From Microscilla marina ATCC 23134 (GTDB lineage Bacteria > Bacteroidota > Bacteroidia > Cytophagales > Microscillaceae), in NCBI RefSeq assembly GCF_000169175.1, contig NZ_AAWS01000003.1, positions 62,001 to 126,000 of the forward strand: a stretch of 64,000 nucleotides of DNA, read 5' to 3'. Shown here piece after piece: positions 26,916 to 35,683 of this stretch (position 1 is the first letter of the stretch; each line of letters begins with the position of its first letter). Made by a program: the position numbers and the translations under genes. Under the pieces are notes generated by a model that worked only from the letters and a program-made list of their open reading frames with translations, searched no databases and was not told where the DNA came from.

Positions 26916-29267
26916 ATGGACGATTTACTCTTTACCCAACCCGACTGGCAACTCTTTACCAATATCAATACTTTGCCCCAACAAGCGGGAGTATCTAAAC
27001 ACCTGTTACCTCGCCTCATAGCCAAAGAACTTACCGACAACGCCCTGGATGTAGATACACAAGTACATGTGTTTCACCCTGAAGAAGGCAAACCAGGCAC
27101 TTTTGTAGTAAAAAACCTAGGCAAAGGTTTTGATGCCTCGGACGAAGAAATTGCAGATTTTTTTTCTGTTAAACGCCCCCTTACCAGCTCCAAGCGCTTT
27201 CGTTTGCCAAGCCGAGGGGCACTAGGCAATGGGTTGAGAGTGGTTACAGCCACTGTATTTTGTCTGGAAGGTACGCTTACAGTTGCTACCAATGGGCGGG
27301 TGTTACAACTGATTCCGCAAGACGATGGCACTACATTGCCCAAAAAGATAGGTGAGTTTGCCGATGAAGGTACTGAAATACAAGTAAGTATTCCACACGA
27401 TTATTTTTATTATGACACTCTAGAGTGGGCAGAACTTGCCCTAGCCATCAATCAAGGCGTTCACTATACAGGCAAAACCTGCCCACATTGGTACGATTCC
27501 GATAGTTTTTATAATTTATGTCTGTCTACCCCTGCGAAGGTTACCGTTAGTCAATTTACTCCTTACTTTGAGGGCATTGCCAAAAGCAAGGCAAAAGCAA
27601 TGATCAATCAGTTAGGTGACTTAACTATTGCCCAGCTAAGTCGTGACGAAAGTGAGCAATTGTTGGGGGCGTTGCGTGAAAACAGTAAGTATGTACCAGC
27701 AAAAAAGCTGGGAGAAGTAGGGGCAATAGAAGGATTTATAGGCTATGTAAAAAAAATGAGTGAATTTACCTTAAAAACTACCCGAGGTGAACATCATGCT
27801 CAAATTCCGGTGGTGATAGAAGCCTATGCCCGCTTGAACGAAGCCAGTGACAAAACCCGGTTTTTTGTCAATCGTACCCCCATTATTGGCGATGTAGACG
27901 TGATCTTCAATTCCCGCCGACTCATTGTATATGGTTGTGGGCTTAATAGCAACATAGACAACCACCGTTTGAAAGCCCCCCCTGAAATATGGCTCAACAT
28001 CACCACCCCTTATATGCCTATAGTGTCTAATGGCAAAGAACCTGACCTATCAGTGCTGGAAGAAGCCATTGTACAAACCATCGAAAAGACTGTCCACCAG
28101 CTCAGGCGCAAACTTGTTGCCCGCGATAAAGAAGACGCACCAGCCAGCCAACAAGCCAAGCCACCTTCTCAGAAGAAAGTGGTGTTACAAAATCTAACGG
28201 CTGCCATCGATAAAGCGTCGGGGCAAGGGCAGTACCGTTACTCTTTGCGTCAGTTGTATTATGTGTTACGCCCTTTTGTGATGGAAGCCACTAGACGTGA
28301 GCTAAAGTACCAAAACTTTAATACCATCATCACCGACTATGAATTCGATACGGGAAAAGATCTTCCAGGAGTTTATCGCGATGAACGAGGTACGCTACTG
28401 CACCCACATACCCACGAAGAAATAAGGTTGGGTACTAAAAGTGTGGAGCGTTATCATCGTCCGGTGTTTAATTTTAACAAAATATTATATTCAGAAAAAG
28501 AAGGTTTTTTTGAGATTTTAAAGGATGCCGGTTTTTGTGAAAAACACGATTGTGCTTTGCTTACTTCCAAGGGCTTTGCCAGCCGTGCGGCAAGAGATGT
28601 GATAGATTTGCTTGCCGAAACCGAAGAAGAGTTGTTGTTTTTCTGCATCCACGATGCCGACATTTCGGGTACACTAATTTATCAGGCGTTGCAGGGAGCC
28701 ACCAAAGCCCGACCTAAGCGTAAAGTAAAAATAATTAACCTGGGGCTAGAGCCTTGGCAGGGGTTGGCAATGCAGCTAGAGGTAGAAATGTTAGAGCGAT
28801 CGTCGAAAAAAACACCTGCCCAATATGTATTAGACTTCGACAACAAAACCGATGTGCCCAAACCATATAAGTTTGAAGGGCAAATGATGACCCGTTGGGA
28901 AGACTGGCTCAAAGAGTACCGTATTGAACTCAACGCTATGGATACACCTACCTTTATCAAGTGGTTGGATACTGAAGTATCTAAGCATGACAATGGTAAA
29001 GTAGTACCCGACGAACCGTATTTGCAGGCAACTGCCGACCAAGATTTGCAGGTAACGCTCAAAAGCCGCATTCGTGACGAACTGCTCCAACAGCTTGATA
29101 TTGAGCAAATGGTTGCCGAAAAGCTGGAAAAAATTTACCCCAAACTCAAAGAAAAAATCAGCCAGACCGATCTGAAAACTCAAGTGCACCAAAGTCTTGA
29201 AAATATGCCTAAAAATAGTTGGAGTAAAAGTTTTTCGGAGATTATGAGGGGGCTACTTGATAAGTGA
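26916..29267 (+). CDS. Fused topoisomerase VI-like protein (B-type ATPase plus A-type Toprim)
   Basis: A 783-residue single chain. Residues about 25-190 form a GHKL ATPase: N box KELTDNALD (E38, N42), G1 box NLGKG (67-71) and G2 loop GALGNG (101-106). Residues about 200-405 resemble a TopVIB transducer, with TRFFVNRTPIIGDVDV. Residues about 425-780 look like TopVIA/Spo11: the winged-helix active site YSLRQLYYVLRPF with Tyr448-Tyr449 (the second is the expected nucleophile), then a Toprim fold with Glu527, LLTSKGFASRAARDVI and D580-A-D582. The family cuts both DNA strands with a 5' phosphotyrosine bond and passes a duplex through. Fused A-B enzymes are known as topoisomerase VIII, often on mobile elements. 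The last residues abut a MITE whose end supplies the TGA. Confidence 0.85.
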   Translation: MDDLLFTQPDWQLFTNINTLPQQAGVSKHLLPRLIAKELTDNALDVDTQVHVFHPEEGKPGTFVVKNLGKGFDASDEEIADFFSVKRPLTSSKRFRLPSRGALGNGLRVVTATVFCLEGTLTVATNGRVLQLIPQDDGTTLPKKIGEFADEGTEIQVSIPHDYFYYDTLEWAELALAINQGVHYTGKTCPHWYDSDSFYNLCLSTPAKVTVSQFTPYFEGIAKSKAKAMINQLGDLTIAQLSRDESEQLLGALRENSKYVPAKKLGEVGAIEGFIGYVKKMSEFTLKTTRGEHHAQIPVVIEAYARLNEASDKTRFFVNRTPIIGDVDVIFNSRRLIVYGCGLNSNIDNHRLKAPPEIWLNITTPYMPIVSNGKEPDLSVLEEAIVQTIEKTVHQLRRKLVARDKEDAPASQQAKPPSQKKVVLQNLTAAIDKASGQGQYRYSLRQLYYVLRPFVMEATRRELKYQNFNTIITDYEFDTGKDLPGVYRDERGTLLHPHTHEEIRLGTKSVERYHRPVFNFNKILYSEKEGFFEILKDAGFCEKHDCALLTSKGFASRAARDVIDLLAETEEELLFFCIHDADISGTLIYQALQGATKARPKRKVKIINLGLEPWQGLAMQLEVEMLERSSKKTPAQYVLDFDNKTDVPKPYKFEGQMMTRWEDWLKEYRIELNAMDTPTFIKWLDTEVSKHDNGKVVPDEPYLQATADQDLQVTLKSRIRDELLQQLDIEQMVAEKLEKIYPKLKEKISQTDLKTQVHQSLENMPKNSWSKSFSEIMRGLLDK

Positions 29268-29423
29268 TCTTTCATAAATAATTTGAGCCATTAAAGTGTA
29301 TCTATTGCCCTCATTCTTCTCAAAAAAAAAGCTTCATAGCTTTGGCTATGCACCGTTTTTTTTGAATCGTCTGAGAACAATATATTTTCTTGAATTGGCA
29401 CATCTTATTTTTTCCAGATCACT
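29263..29423 (+). mobile_element. 161-bp MITE-like palindromic element, copy 1
   Basis: The ends are AGTGATCT (29263-29270) and AGATCACT (29416-29423), part of an imperfect terminal inverted repeat of about 27 bases (20 matches). The centre CATAGCTTTGGCTATG is flanked by runs of A and T, so nearly the whole element can fold back. A second copy lies inverted at 45707-45868 with four substitutions and one indel. It encodes no transposase. Its first bases overlap the stop codon of the topoisomerase-like gene (TGA at 29265-29267). Confidence 0.85.
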
Positions 29424-29746
29424 AAAGATTAACCTCTTTTCACTGTTTTTTATCAAAAAAATAGTTTCTATCAACAACAGTGCATCTTGGCTGTAAAGTA
29501 AGCAGAGTGCCGTCAGTGGCATTCATACATAAGGGCAATCATTCAGCGTTTATCCTTAGTCTTGCTTTATTTATATATAAGCTCACAATTTATTTGTATA
29601 TTTGCCACAATATTTACCTGAAATATTTCTTTTTAAATCAAACAAAAGATAACTAGCAGGTGTAATAAGAACGAGCCCAAAAAATCACTAAAATACAAGG
29701 GTTTGTTTTTCTCAAATTAGCATTACCATTTAAACCAAGAATATTT
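29268..29746. other. 479-base intergenic region before tatA
   Basis: The first third is the MITE-like element. The remainder (29424-29746) has no credible gene. It contains TATATTTG at 29597-29604, an exact match to the Bacteroidota -7 element, which may serve tatA-gatA with a leader of about 140 bases. Confidence 0.55.
29597..29604 (+). promoter_or_regulatory. Possible -7 promoter element of tatA-gatA
   Basis: TATATTTG fits TAnnTTTG. The upstream -33 region is poor (CTTG about 33 bases before), so the assignment is tentative. Confidence 0.4.
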
Positions 29747-29992
29747 ATGGAATTAATAAACATTTTTGCTTTTTTCAATCTGGGAGGTCCAGAAATAATC
29801 TTTATTATGTTGGCGATCCTTTTGCTTTTTGGTGCAAAAAAAATCCCTGAATTGGCAAGAGGTTTAGGAAAAGGTATCCGTGAGTTTAAGGATGCCACCA
29901 AAGAAGTAAGAGACAATTTGGAAGAAAGCGTAAACATCGAAGAAGAAAAGAAAACTTCGGCACACAACAACAGTAAAACTCCTGTAAAGTAA
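29747..29992 (+). CDS. tatA: Twin-arginine translocase subunit TatA/E
   Basis: An 81-residue protein with an N-terminal membrane helix (about 12-27, [21 protein letters not shown]). The conserved FGAKKIPEL hinge is followed by an amphipathic helix ([20 protein letters not shown]) and an acidic tail. TatA forms the pore-like assembly that lets folded proteins with RR signals cross the inner membrane; the amidohydrolase at 1840-3276 is a likely client. tatC is not in the window. The gene is 13 bases upstream of gatA and surely shares its transcript. Confidence 0.95.
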   Translation: MELINIFAFFNLGGPEIIFIMLAILLLFGAKKIPELARGLGKGIREFKDATKEVRDNLEESVNIEEEKKTSAHNNSKTPVK

Positions 29993-30005
29993 GCCTTTAT
30001 CGAAA

Positions 30006-31427
30006 TTGAAAGAATATAGTTCTTTGAAAGCCATCCAGCAGGAATTGCAGGGTGGCTCTCTTACATGCTCCCAACTGGTTGAACACTATTTAGAAAATAT
30101 TGACAAAAAGGCAGACTTAAATGCTTTTTTAGAAACCTACAGCGACGAAGCACGGCAACAAGCCCAAGTTGTAGATCAGAAAATTGCCGAAAATCGAGCG
30201 GGCAAACTCGCTGGAATGGTGATAGGGATCAAAGATGTGCTTTGTTATCAAAATCACTCTTTACAATGCTCTAGTAAGATTCTCGATGGATTTGAGTCTC
30301 AATTTACCGCCACTGCCGTGCAACGTTTGCTCAACGAGGATGTCATTATCATCGGTAGGCAAAATTGTGACGAATTTGCGATGGGATCATCTAACGAAAA
30401 CTCTGCTTTTGGCGTAGTGCGTAATGCGGCTAACCCTGCCCATGTGCCTGGAGGCTCTTCGGGAGGCTCAGCAGTGGCAGTACAAGCCGATATGTGTTTG
30501 GTATCTTTGGGTTCTGACACGGGAGGCTCGGTACGCCAACCTGCGGCTTTTTGTGGGGTAGTAGGGCTTAAACCCAGTTATGGGCGTATTTCACGCTATG
30601 GGTTGGCTGCTTATGCCTCTTCGTTTGATTGTATTGGTATTTTTGGAAAAAACATAGCAGATGTGGCATTGGTGCTGGAGATAATGGCAGGAGCAGACGA
30701 GTTTGATACTACTGTGTCAAAAAAGTCGGTACCTGAATACTCCAAAGCTTTGTCGTTTGACCGAAAGGCAAAAGTGGCTTACCTCAAAGAAACGCTTGAG
30801 AGTGAGGGCTTGCACCCAGAGGTAAAACAGGCAACCCAAGCCACGTTAGATTTTCTAAAAACCGAAGGACATACTGTAGAATCGGTCGATTTCCCATTAT
30901 TAGATTACATTTTACCTACTTATTATATACTAACAACTGCAGAAGCCAGCTCTAACTTATCACGTTATGATGGGGTTCGGTATGGTTTTCGAAGTACCAG
31001 TGCTGAAGATTTACAGCAAATGTATACACAAACCCGCACCGAAGGTTTTGGGGCAGAAGTAAAAAGACGTATCCTGTTGGGTACTTATGTGTTAAGTGCC
31101 AGTTATTATGATGCTTATTACACACAGGCACAAAAGGTGAGGCGGCTTATCAAAGATGCTACAGATAAGTTGTTTGAGCAATATGATTTTATTGTATTGC
31201 CTACTACACCCAATACAGCTTTTGAGGTAGGCGCACATAACGACAACCTGGTAGAAATGTACTTGGAAGATCTGTTTACCGTACAGGCAAATGTAGTAGG
31301 AGTTCCTGCTATATCTATACCCAACGGCAGGGCAACCAATGGTTTGCCCATCGGTTTGCAGGTAATGGCGGCTACATATCAAGAAGATGACTTGTTGTCT
31401 TTTTCGCAGTATTTGTTAGAAAGTTAG
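30006..31427 (+). CDS. gatA: Asp/Glu-tRNA amidotransferase subunit A
   Basis: A 473-residue amidase-signature enzyme that releases ammonia from glutamine so that GatB can convert misacylated Glu-tRNA(Gln) or Asp-tRNA(Asn). The catalytic triad is intact at the expected spacing: Lys76 in GIKDVL, Ser151 in GGSSGGSAV and nucleophile Ser175 in DTGGSVRQPAAFCGVVGLKP. The chosen start is TTG at 30006, giving the standard N-terminus (KEYSSLKAIQQELQGG); no ATG fits before the first conserved helix. gatB and gatC are not in the window. Confidence 0.95.
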   Translation: MKEYSSLKAIQQELQGGSLTCSQLVEHYLENIDKKADLNAFLETYSDEARQQAQVVDQKIAENRAGKLAGMVIGIKDVLCYQNHSLQCSSKILDGFESQFTATAVQRLLNEDVIIIGRQNCDEFAMGSSNENSAFGVVRNAANPAHVPGGSSGGSAVAVQADMCLVSLGSDTGGSVRQPAAFCGVVGLKPSYGRISRYGLAAYASSFDCIGIFGKNIADVALVLEIMAGADEFDTTVSKKSVPEYSKALSFDRKAKVAYLKETLESEGLHPEVKQATQATLDFLKTEGHTVESVDFPLLDYILPTYYILTTAEASSNLSRYDGVRYGFRSTSAEDLQQMYTQTRTEGFGAEVKRRILLGTYVLSASYYDAYYTQAQKVRRLIKDATDKLFEQYDFIVLPTTPNTAFEVGAHNDNLVEMYLEDLFTVQANVVGVPAISIPNGRATNGLPIGLQVMAATYQEDDLLSFSQYLLES

Positions 31428-31527
31428 CAAATTATATTTATGTTTACAGGCGTAAACTACAGAAGACATGTGTATAACAAAACACAAAAATCTTCAAACG
31501 ATATTTAAACTCAATTTCACAAAAACT

Positions 31528-33360
31528 ATGTGTTTACGAAAAAAAACCACAAGGTTTCTTCTCAGCTTATGTTTTACTGGCTTATTGGTTTTTGATGCTT
31601 CGGCAAAAACAGATACCACTAAAGTCACTAAAAAAGCCGAAAAAGTAAAGGTTGTGGACACCGTTCCTCATTTCCCGCCTAATTATGTACCCCAGTTGCA
31701 CGTAGATGTGATCAAAGACCGTTTGGTTTGCTTGAATACATCTATTAAGCTTACTTATAGCAAAGAAATTATGCGTTGGGTAAAGTTCTACCTTATTAAG
31801 AACCGTGTTACTACCCAAAAATTGCTCGAAAAAAGCACCTTTTATTTTCCTATTTTCGAAGAAGCTCTCAAGCGTCACAACATGCCAGTAGAGCTCAAGT
31901 ACTTACCCATTGTAGAGTCTGCACTTAGACCCAGGGCAGTATCGTGGGCCGCTGCCGCCGGATTATGGCAGTTTATCCCCAGCACCGGGCGCGAGTATGG
32001 CTTGAAGCAAGACTGGTATATAGACGAACGTTACGATATTTATAAGGCTACCGATGCAGCTTGTCGTTACCTTAAATTTTTGTATAACTACCACGGCGAC
32101 TGGCAGTTGGCCTTGGCGGCTTATAACTGTGGACCAGGCAGAGTAGATTGGGCAGTAAAGAAAGCCGGGGGTAAAAATAACTTCTGGAAAATTTATAGGT
32201 ATTTGCCCCGTGAAACCCGTGGATATGTACCTGCTTTTATTGGGGTAACCTATGTGATGAATTACGCTGACAAGCACAACATTTATGCAAAACGCCCAGT
32301 GCCTCCTATTCCTTCAGACACTATTATGGTAAGTAATTTTGTAAACATTCAGCAGTTTGCCAAACAAATAGATGTGCCTTTGGGAGTAATGCAAATTTTG
32401 AACGCCCACTTGAAAAAGAACGCGATTCCTAATTACAAAAGAAATTACCCTTTGCGTTATCCTGCTTATAAGCGCGAAATGGTAGAAAGATTCAGGGGTA
32501 GAATTGTATCATCGTCACGTGGTTATTCTCGCCGTGGGCTAGGGTACACCGCCGGACGTAACCAGTATGGAGGCAGTAAAAGAGTACACCGAGTAAAAAG
32601 AGGTGAATCTTTGGCTTTGATTGCCCTACGTTATGGTACTACAGTGGCCTATTTGAGAGTTTGGAACCGTTTACGCTCTAATATGGTGTATCCAAATCAA
32701 AAACTGGTGATTTACAGCAAGCCCCCTCGTCGCCGTAGCGCTAAACTGGGGCAAAACTTTATAGCAGCCGTGCATGAAATGACGGCAAAAGAAAGCAAAA
32801 AGAAAAAAACAGTAGTAAAAAAGAAAACAGTGAAAACCACTGTAGCTAAAACTGCTGTAACCAGGACAAAAGGAAGTTCCAAAACGCTGGTATTTGCGAC
32901 GACTGCCGATATAGAAAAAACGGCTAAAGTGAAGCAGTCAAAATCAGTGGCTGTAAAAACCGATCACAGTACTACTAAGCAAATAGAAAAGAAAGTAGCG
33001 AAGAAAACGGTAAAAAAAGAACCGCTAACTGCTGCGACTACTTTTTACGCCAATAAGATAAAATTTAAACAAGGTGAGTACCAGCAGTTGGTAGCTCAAA
33101 CGCCTAAAGACGTACGCAATGCTGCACGTGCCAAAGAACGCAAAACCAGTATTGGTAAAACATTGCCTCGCCGAAAAGCCAAAAGCAAAAAAAGAAAGAT
33201 GTTGCAAAATATCCGCTTTCATCGAGTAGTACGTGGTGATACACTTTGGACAATTGCCCGACGCAATGGCTTGACTATTTATCAGTTAAAGAAATTAAAT
33301 AACTTGAACAACCGAAGTGTATTGGTACCAGGTCAAAAACTGAAAGTAAGTTCAAGATAG
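31528..33360 (+). CDS. LysM-containing membrane-bound lytic transglycosylase, MltD-like
   Basis: 610 residues from the ATG at 31528, where a signal peptide starts (FLLSLCFTGLLVFDASA); an ATG at 31468 would add 20 residues. The SLT domain (about 90-240) has the catalytic Glu in LPIVESALRPRAVSWAAAAG, then GLWQFIPSTGREYGL and YNCGPGRV. Two LysM modules bind peptidoglycan: about 355-400 (HRVKRGESLALIA) and at the C-terminus (HRVVRGDTLWTIARRNGL). A Lys/Thr-rich linker of about 140 residues separates them. It cleaves the glycan chain to 1,6-anhydromuropeptides during wall turnover. No lipobox is visible. It lies 100 bases after gatA. Confidence 0.93.
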   Translation: MCLRKKTTRFLLSLCFTGLLVFDASAKTDTTKVTKKAEKVKVVDTVPHFPPNYVPQLHVDVIKDRLVCLNTSIKLTYSKEIMRWVKFYLIKNRVTTQKLLEKSTFYFPIFEEALKRHNMPVELKYLPIVESALRPRAVSWAAAAGLWQFIPSTGREYGLKQDWYIDERYDIYKATDAACRYLKFLYNYHGDWQLALAAYNCGPGRVDWAVKKAGGKNNFWKIYRYLPRETRGYVPAFIGVTYVMNYADKHNIYAKRPVPPIPSDTIMVSNFVNIQQFAKQIDVPLGVMQILNAHLKKNAIPNYKRNYPLRYPAYKREMVERFRGRIVSSSRGYSRRGLGYTAGRNQYGGSKRVHRVKRGESLALIALRYGTTVAYLRVWNRLRSNMVYPNQKLVIYSKPPRRRSAKLGQNFIAAVHEMTAKESKKKKTVVKKKTVKTTVAKTAVTRTKGSSKTLVFATTADIEKTAKVKQSKSVAVKTDHSTTKQIEKKVAKKTVKKEPLTAATTFYANKIKFKQGEYQQLVAQTPKDVRNAARAKERKTSIGKTLPRRKAKSKKRKMLQNIRFHRVVRGDTLWTIARRNGLTIYQLKKLNNLNNRSVLVPGQKLKVSSR

Positions 33361-33382
33361 GCAAAGCAAAGAAATTGAGTTT

Positions 33383-33415
33383 AAAACCCCTGTAAGGCTT
33401 ACTTACAGGGGTTTT
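33383..33415. terminator. Bidirectional terminator holding a stop codon in its loop
   Basis: A perfect 14-bp stem, AAAACCCCTGTAAG (33383-33396) and CTTACAGGGGTTTT (33402-33415), with a 5-base loop. A/T flanks give a U-rich tail in both directions. It serves the convergent transglycosylase and ParA-like genes; the TAA of the latter (33399-33401) is in the loop. Confidence 0.9.
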
Positions 33416-34397
33416 GTTGTTTTGATATTTTGACAATTTGCTTGGCTATTTTATCAAAATCTTCATAAGATTTATGTACTGCATACATGTGACTGCCTAT
33501 AGCTCCATCGGCAGGTTTGAGTAAAAATATGGGTTTGTGTGCTTCCATAGCCATAGGAGCAAGACTGTGATAATGTTTAAGTAAACCTATGCAATGACAA
33601 TCATTTTCAACAGTAGTATTAGAGTCCTCGTGAGTTTTGAGAACAAATTCTCTGTACACATTAGGAATTCTATTAGCCCATTTGAGGTAAGACTTTACAG
33701 GACGTTTTTCTTTAGCTGTGTATTGCATTACTACATACCCTGTAGGTTGCATTTCACCATTAGGTATGGTTAATGTTTCAGGTTTTGGGTTTTTGATACA
33801 TCGCTCATCCCAACCTTGTTTCCAGTCGGTTAGAGTTTTACCTAAGTTTTTCATTCCCTGTAATGAAAACAAATCAGAGGCAACTGGAATAATAATATTG
33901 TCAGAGCTAATAATAACAGCACGATTGATTGCACCCAGATTTGGACCTATATCAACCAAAGCAAAATCAGCTTCCCATCTCTTTCTTGCATCATTAATAA
34001 TAGTATTAAAAATTGAAGTGATTCTGAATGAATATATATCTGCATTTAAACATTTTAGCCAAGCATCGCTTAGTCTATCTTCGAAAGTAGAAAGTGCTAA
34101 GTCGCCTACTAAAAGTCCAATCTTATCATTTATGTTCTCTATATGTACAGGGAGGTAACGATCTCCTTCGGTAATAGGTGTAATAGCATCTAGTACTGTA
34201 AGAGGGTTTGATTCTGCTTCTATAATTTCTTCAAGTCGGTCTGGTGTTAGGAACATAGCTGATAAATTTGATTGTGGATCAAAATCTGCTACTATTACTC
34301 GTTTTCCTTGTTCTGCCAACATCCAGGCAATATGGTAAACCATGGTGGTTTTGCCAACTCCTCCTTTGTTATTAAAAAATGTAATTGTCTTTTTCAT
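33399..34397 (-). CDS. ParA-like P-loop ATPase, orphan
   Basis: A 332-residue protein of the ParA/MinD ATPase class. The deviant Walker A motif NKGGVGKTT (10-18) and VIVADFDPQSNLS are intact. Later motifs are DFALVDIGPNLGAINRAVI and IIIPVASDLFSLQGM. There is no ParB gene or parS-like repeat nearby. The C-terminal third is longer than in partition proteins (HENINDKIGLL insertion and a tail with CHCIGLLKHYHSL). Its ATG overlaps the stop codon of the upstream gene by one base (TAATG), so translation is coupled to the AlbA-domain protein. This pairing suggests a dedicated two-gene system rather than chromosome partition; function is unknown. Confidence 0.85.
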   Translation of the reverse strand: MKKTITFFNNKGGVGKTTMVYHIAWMLAEQGKRVIVADFDPQSNLSAMFLTPDRLEEIIEAESNPLTVLDAITPITEGDRYLPVHIENINDKIGLLVGDLALSTFEDRLSDAWLKCLNADIYSFRITSIFNTIINDARKRWEADFALVDIGPNLGAINRAVIISSDNIIIPVASDLFSLQGMKNLGKTLTDWKQGWDERCIKNPKPETLTIPNGEMQPTGYVVMQYTAKEKRPVKSYLKWANRIPNVYREFVLKTHEDSNTTVENDCHCIGLLKHYHSLAPMAMEAHKPIFLLKPADGAIGSHMYAVHKSYEDFDKIAKQIVKISKQQNPCK

Positions 34398-35593
34398 TAC
34401 CAGCTAGGATGTTTTTTTATTGTTACTCGAAACTTTGTAATTAAATCTAGTTCAAATTCTGCGGGTGGATTACCATTATCATGTAATTTTTGTTGAGCAT
34501 TCTGTATTCCAAAATTGAAGCGATTGACATAGCCTAAGTTTTTCATTACTTCTGCGATTACTGGATTACGATAGTCACTGGCCTGAGGGAAGTTTTCTGG
34601 GCGAACCTCCCCGTATAACCCCCCAGAGTTTATGATTTCGATTCTATCACTGTATTCATAAATAAGTATTGGTGCATTAGACTCATAATCACGATGCATC
34701 ACAGCATTCATTAAAAACTCTCGCAATGCCCAAAGAGGGTAATTATATATTTGTTGCTCCTGTAAAGAATTATTTTGTATTACTTTTGATTTGACGATAT
34801 TACTTGTTACAAAATCATTGAGGTTTTTAAGCTCTGTAATTAGTGCCCCTGAAAACCGCTTCTCAAATTCAATCTCAGGAATTTGTTCTTTACCTGGTAG
34901 TTTGATGTATTGAATGTAAGCCCCTGGTAAATAAAATAGAGGGTTCAAGCCTAAAAGTAAAATCCCCGAATTAGTAACACAGTTTTGTACGAGGTCATAT
35001 AAACGTAAAGAAGAGAGTTTTTCTTCTATAGTTCTGTTATTCGCCTGAAGAGTGTCTCTATCTATTGCTGCTGGTAGATAGGTGGACTTAAATGTTTCAA
35101 CGTCTAGATCAGAAAGTTGTGAATTGGCAAATGGTCTTGCATCAAATGTTTTAGCAGTAGACGTCCGTTTTTCTGATAATCTTCTTTCTTCTGTTTCGTT
35201 AGCTACTGCCTTTCTAGGACCAACCCTAATCCAACATTTACCACGAAATCGTACTGGTGGGTGAAAAGAAGGGTGGACTTCTGCTACAACAATGTCTCCT
35301 TCGTCAAAGTTGAAAACTTCACTAACTATTAAAGAAGGTTGTGGCAAAATATTACCGTTTGATCTTACTCCTCCAATGTTCTGTGTTTTATCGTCGCCAA
35401 TAGTCATTCCTGCAATAGAGCCATCATCATTTGCCCCAAAGAAAATATAGCCAGGTTTTTTGTGGTTAGGGTAATCGTTTGAAAAAGCGCAAACTGCTGG
35501 ACCAATTTTATCTTCTCTAAATGAAATTGTTCTTTCTATTCTGTCTGATTCTAAATCTGTGAGGAGGTTTTTAACTTCTTCTTTTGATAACAT
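34397..35593 (-). CDS. AlbA/Schlafen-like domain plus GHKL ATPase-like protein
   Basis: A 398-residue protein. Residues about 5-150 form an AlbA_2/Schlafen-type domain (RTISFREDKIGPAVCAFSND, GYIFFGANDDGSIAGMTIG, RVGPRKAVANETEERRL), a fold used in RNA or DNA binding and in some defence proteins. The C-terminal part (about 290-395) is a HATPase_c_4-type module (ALREFLMNAVMHRDY, RIEIINSGGL). Many such proteins are annotated as transcriptional regulators or as divergent ATP-dependent helper proteins. It is the first gene of a pair with the ParA-like ATPase, overlapping by one base. The pair is set between terminators and unrelated genes. Defence is a guess from domain content, not shown. Confidence 0.85.
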   Translation of the reverse strand: MLSKEEVKNLLTDLESDRIERTISFREDKIGPAVCAFSNDYPNHKKPGYIFFGANDDGSIAGMTIGDDKTQNIGGVRSNGNILPQPSLIVSEVFNFDEGDIVVAEVHPSFHPPVRFRGKCWIRVGPRKAVANETEERRLSEKRTSTAKTFDARPFANSQLSDLDVETFKSTYLPAAIDRDTLQANNRTIEEKLSSLRLYDLVQNCVTNSGILLLGLNPLFYLPGAYIQYIKLPGKEQIPEIEFEKRFSGALITELKNLNDFVTSNIVKSKVIQNNSLQEQQIYNYPLWALREFLMNAVMHRDYESNAPILIYEYSDRIEIINSGGLYGEVRPENFPQASDYRNPVIAEVMKNLGYVNRFNFGIQNAQQKLHDNGNPPAEFELDLITKFRVTIKKHPSW

Positions 35594-35683
35594 ATTGTGC
35601 AGCTTAGTGAGGTTACTTTTAAAAATATGTTCAAGTTAGAATTAATTTTTGTGGTAGACAAGTTTGTAATACCAAGCACAGTT

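Noticed and set aside
33399-34397. Chromosome or plasmid partition gene parA
   Set aside because: No ParB, no parS-like repeats and no replication gene are nearby, and the gene is coupled to an AlbA-domain gene.
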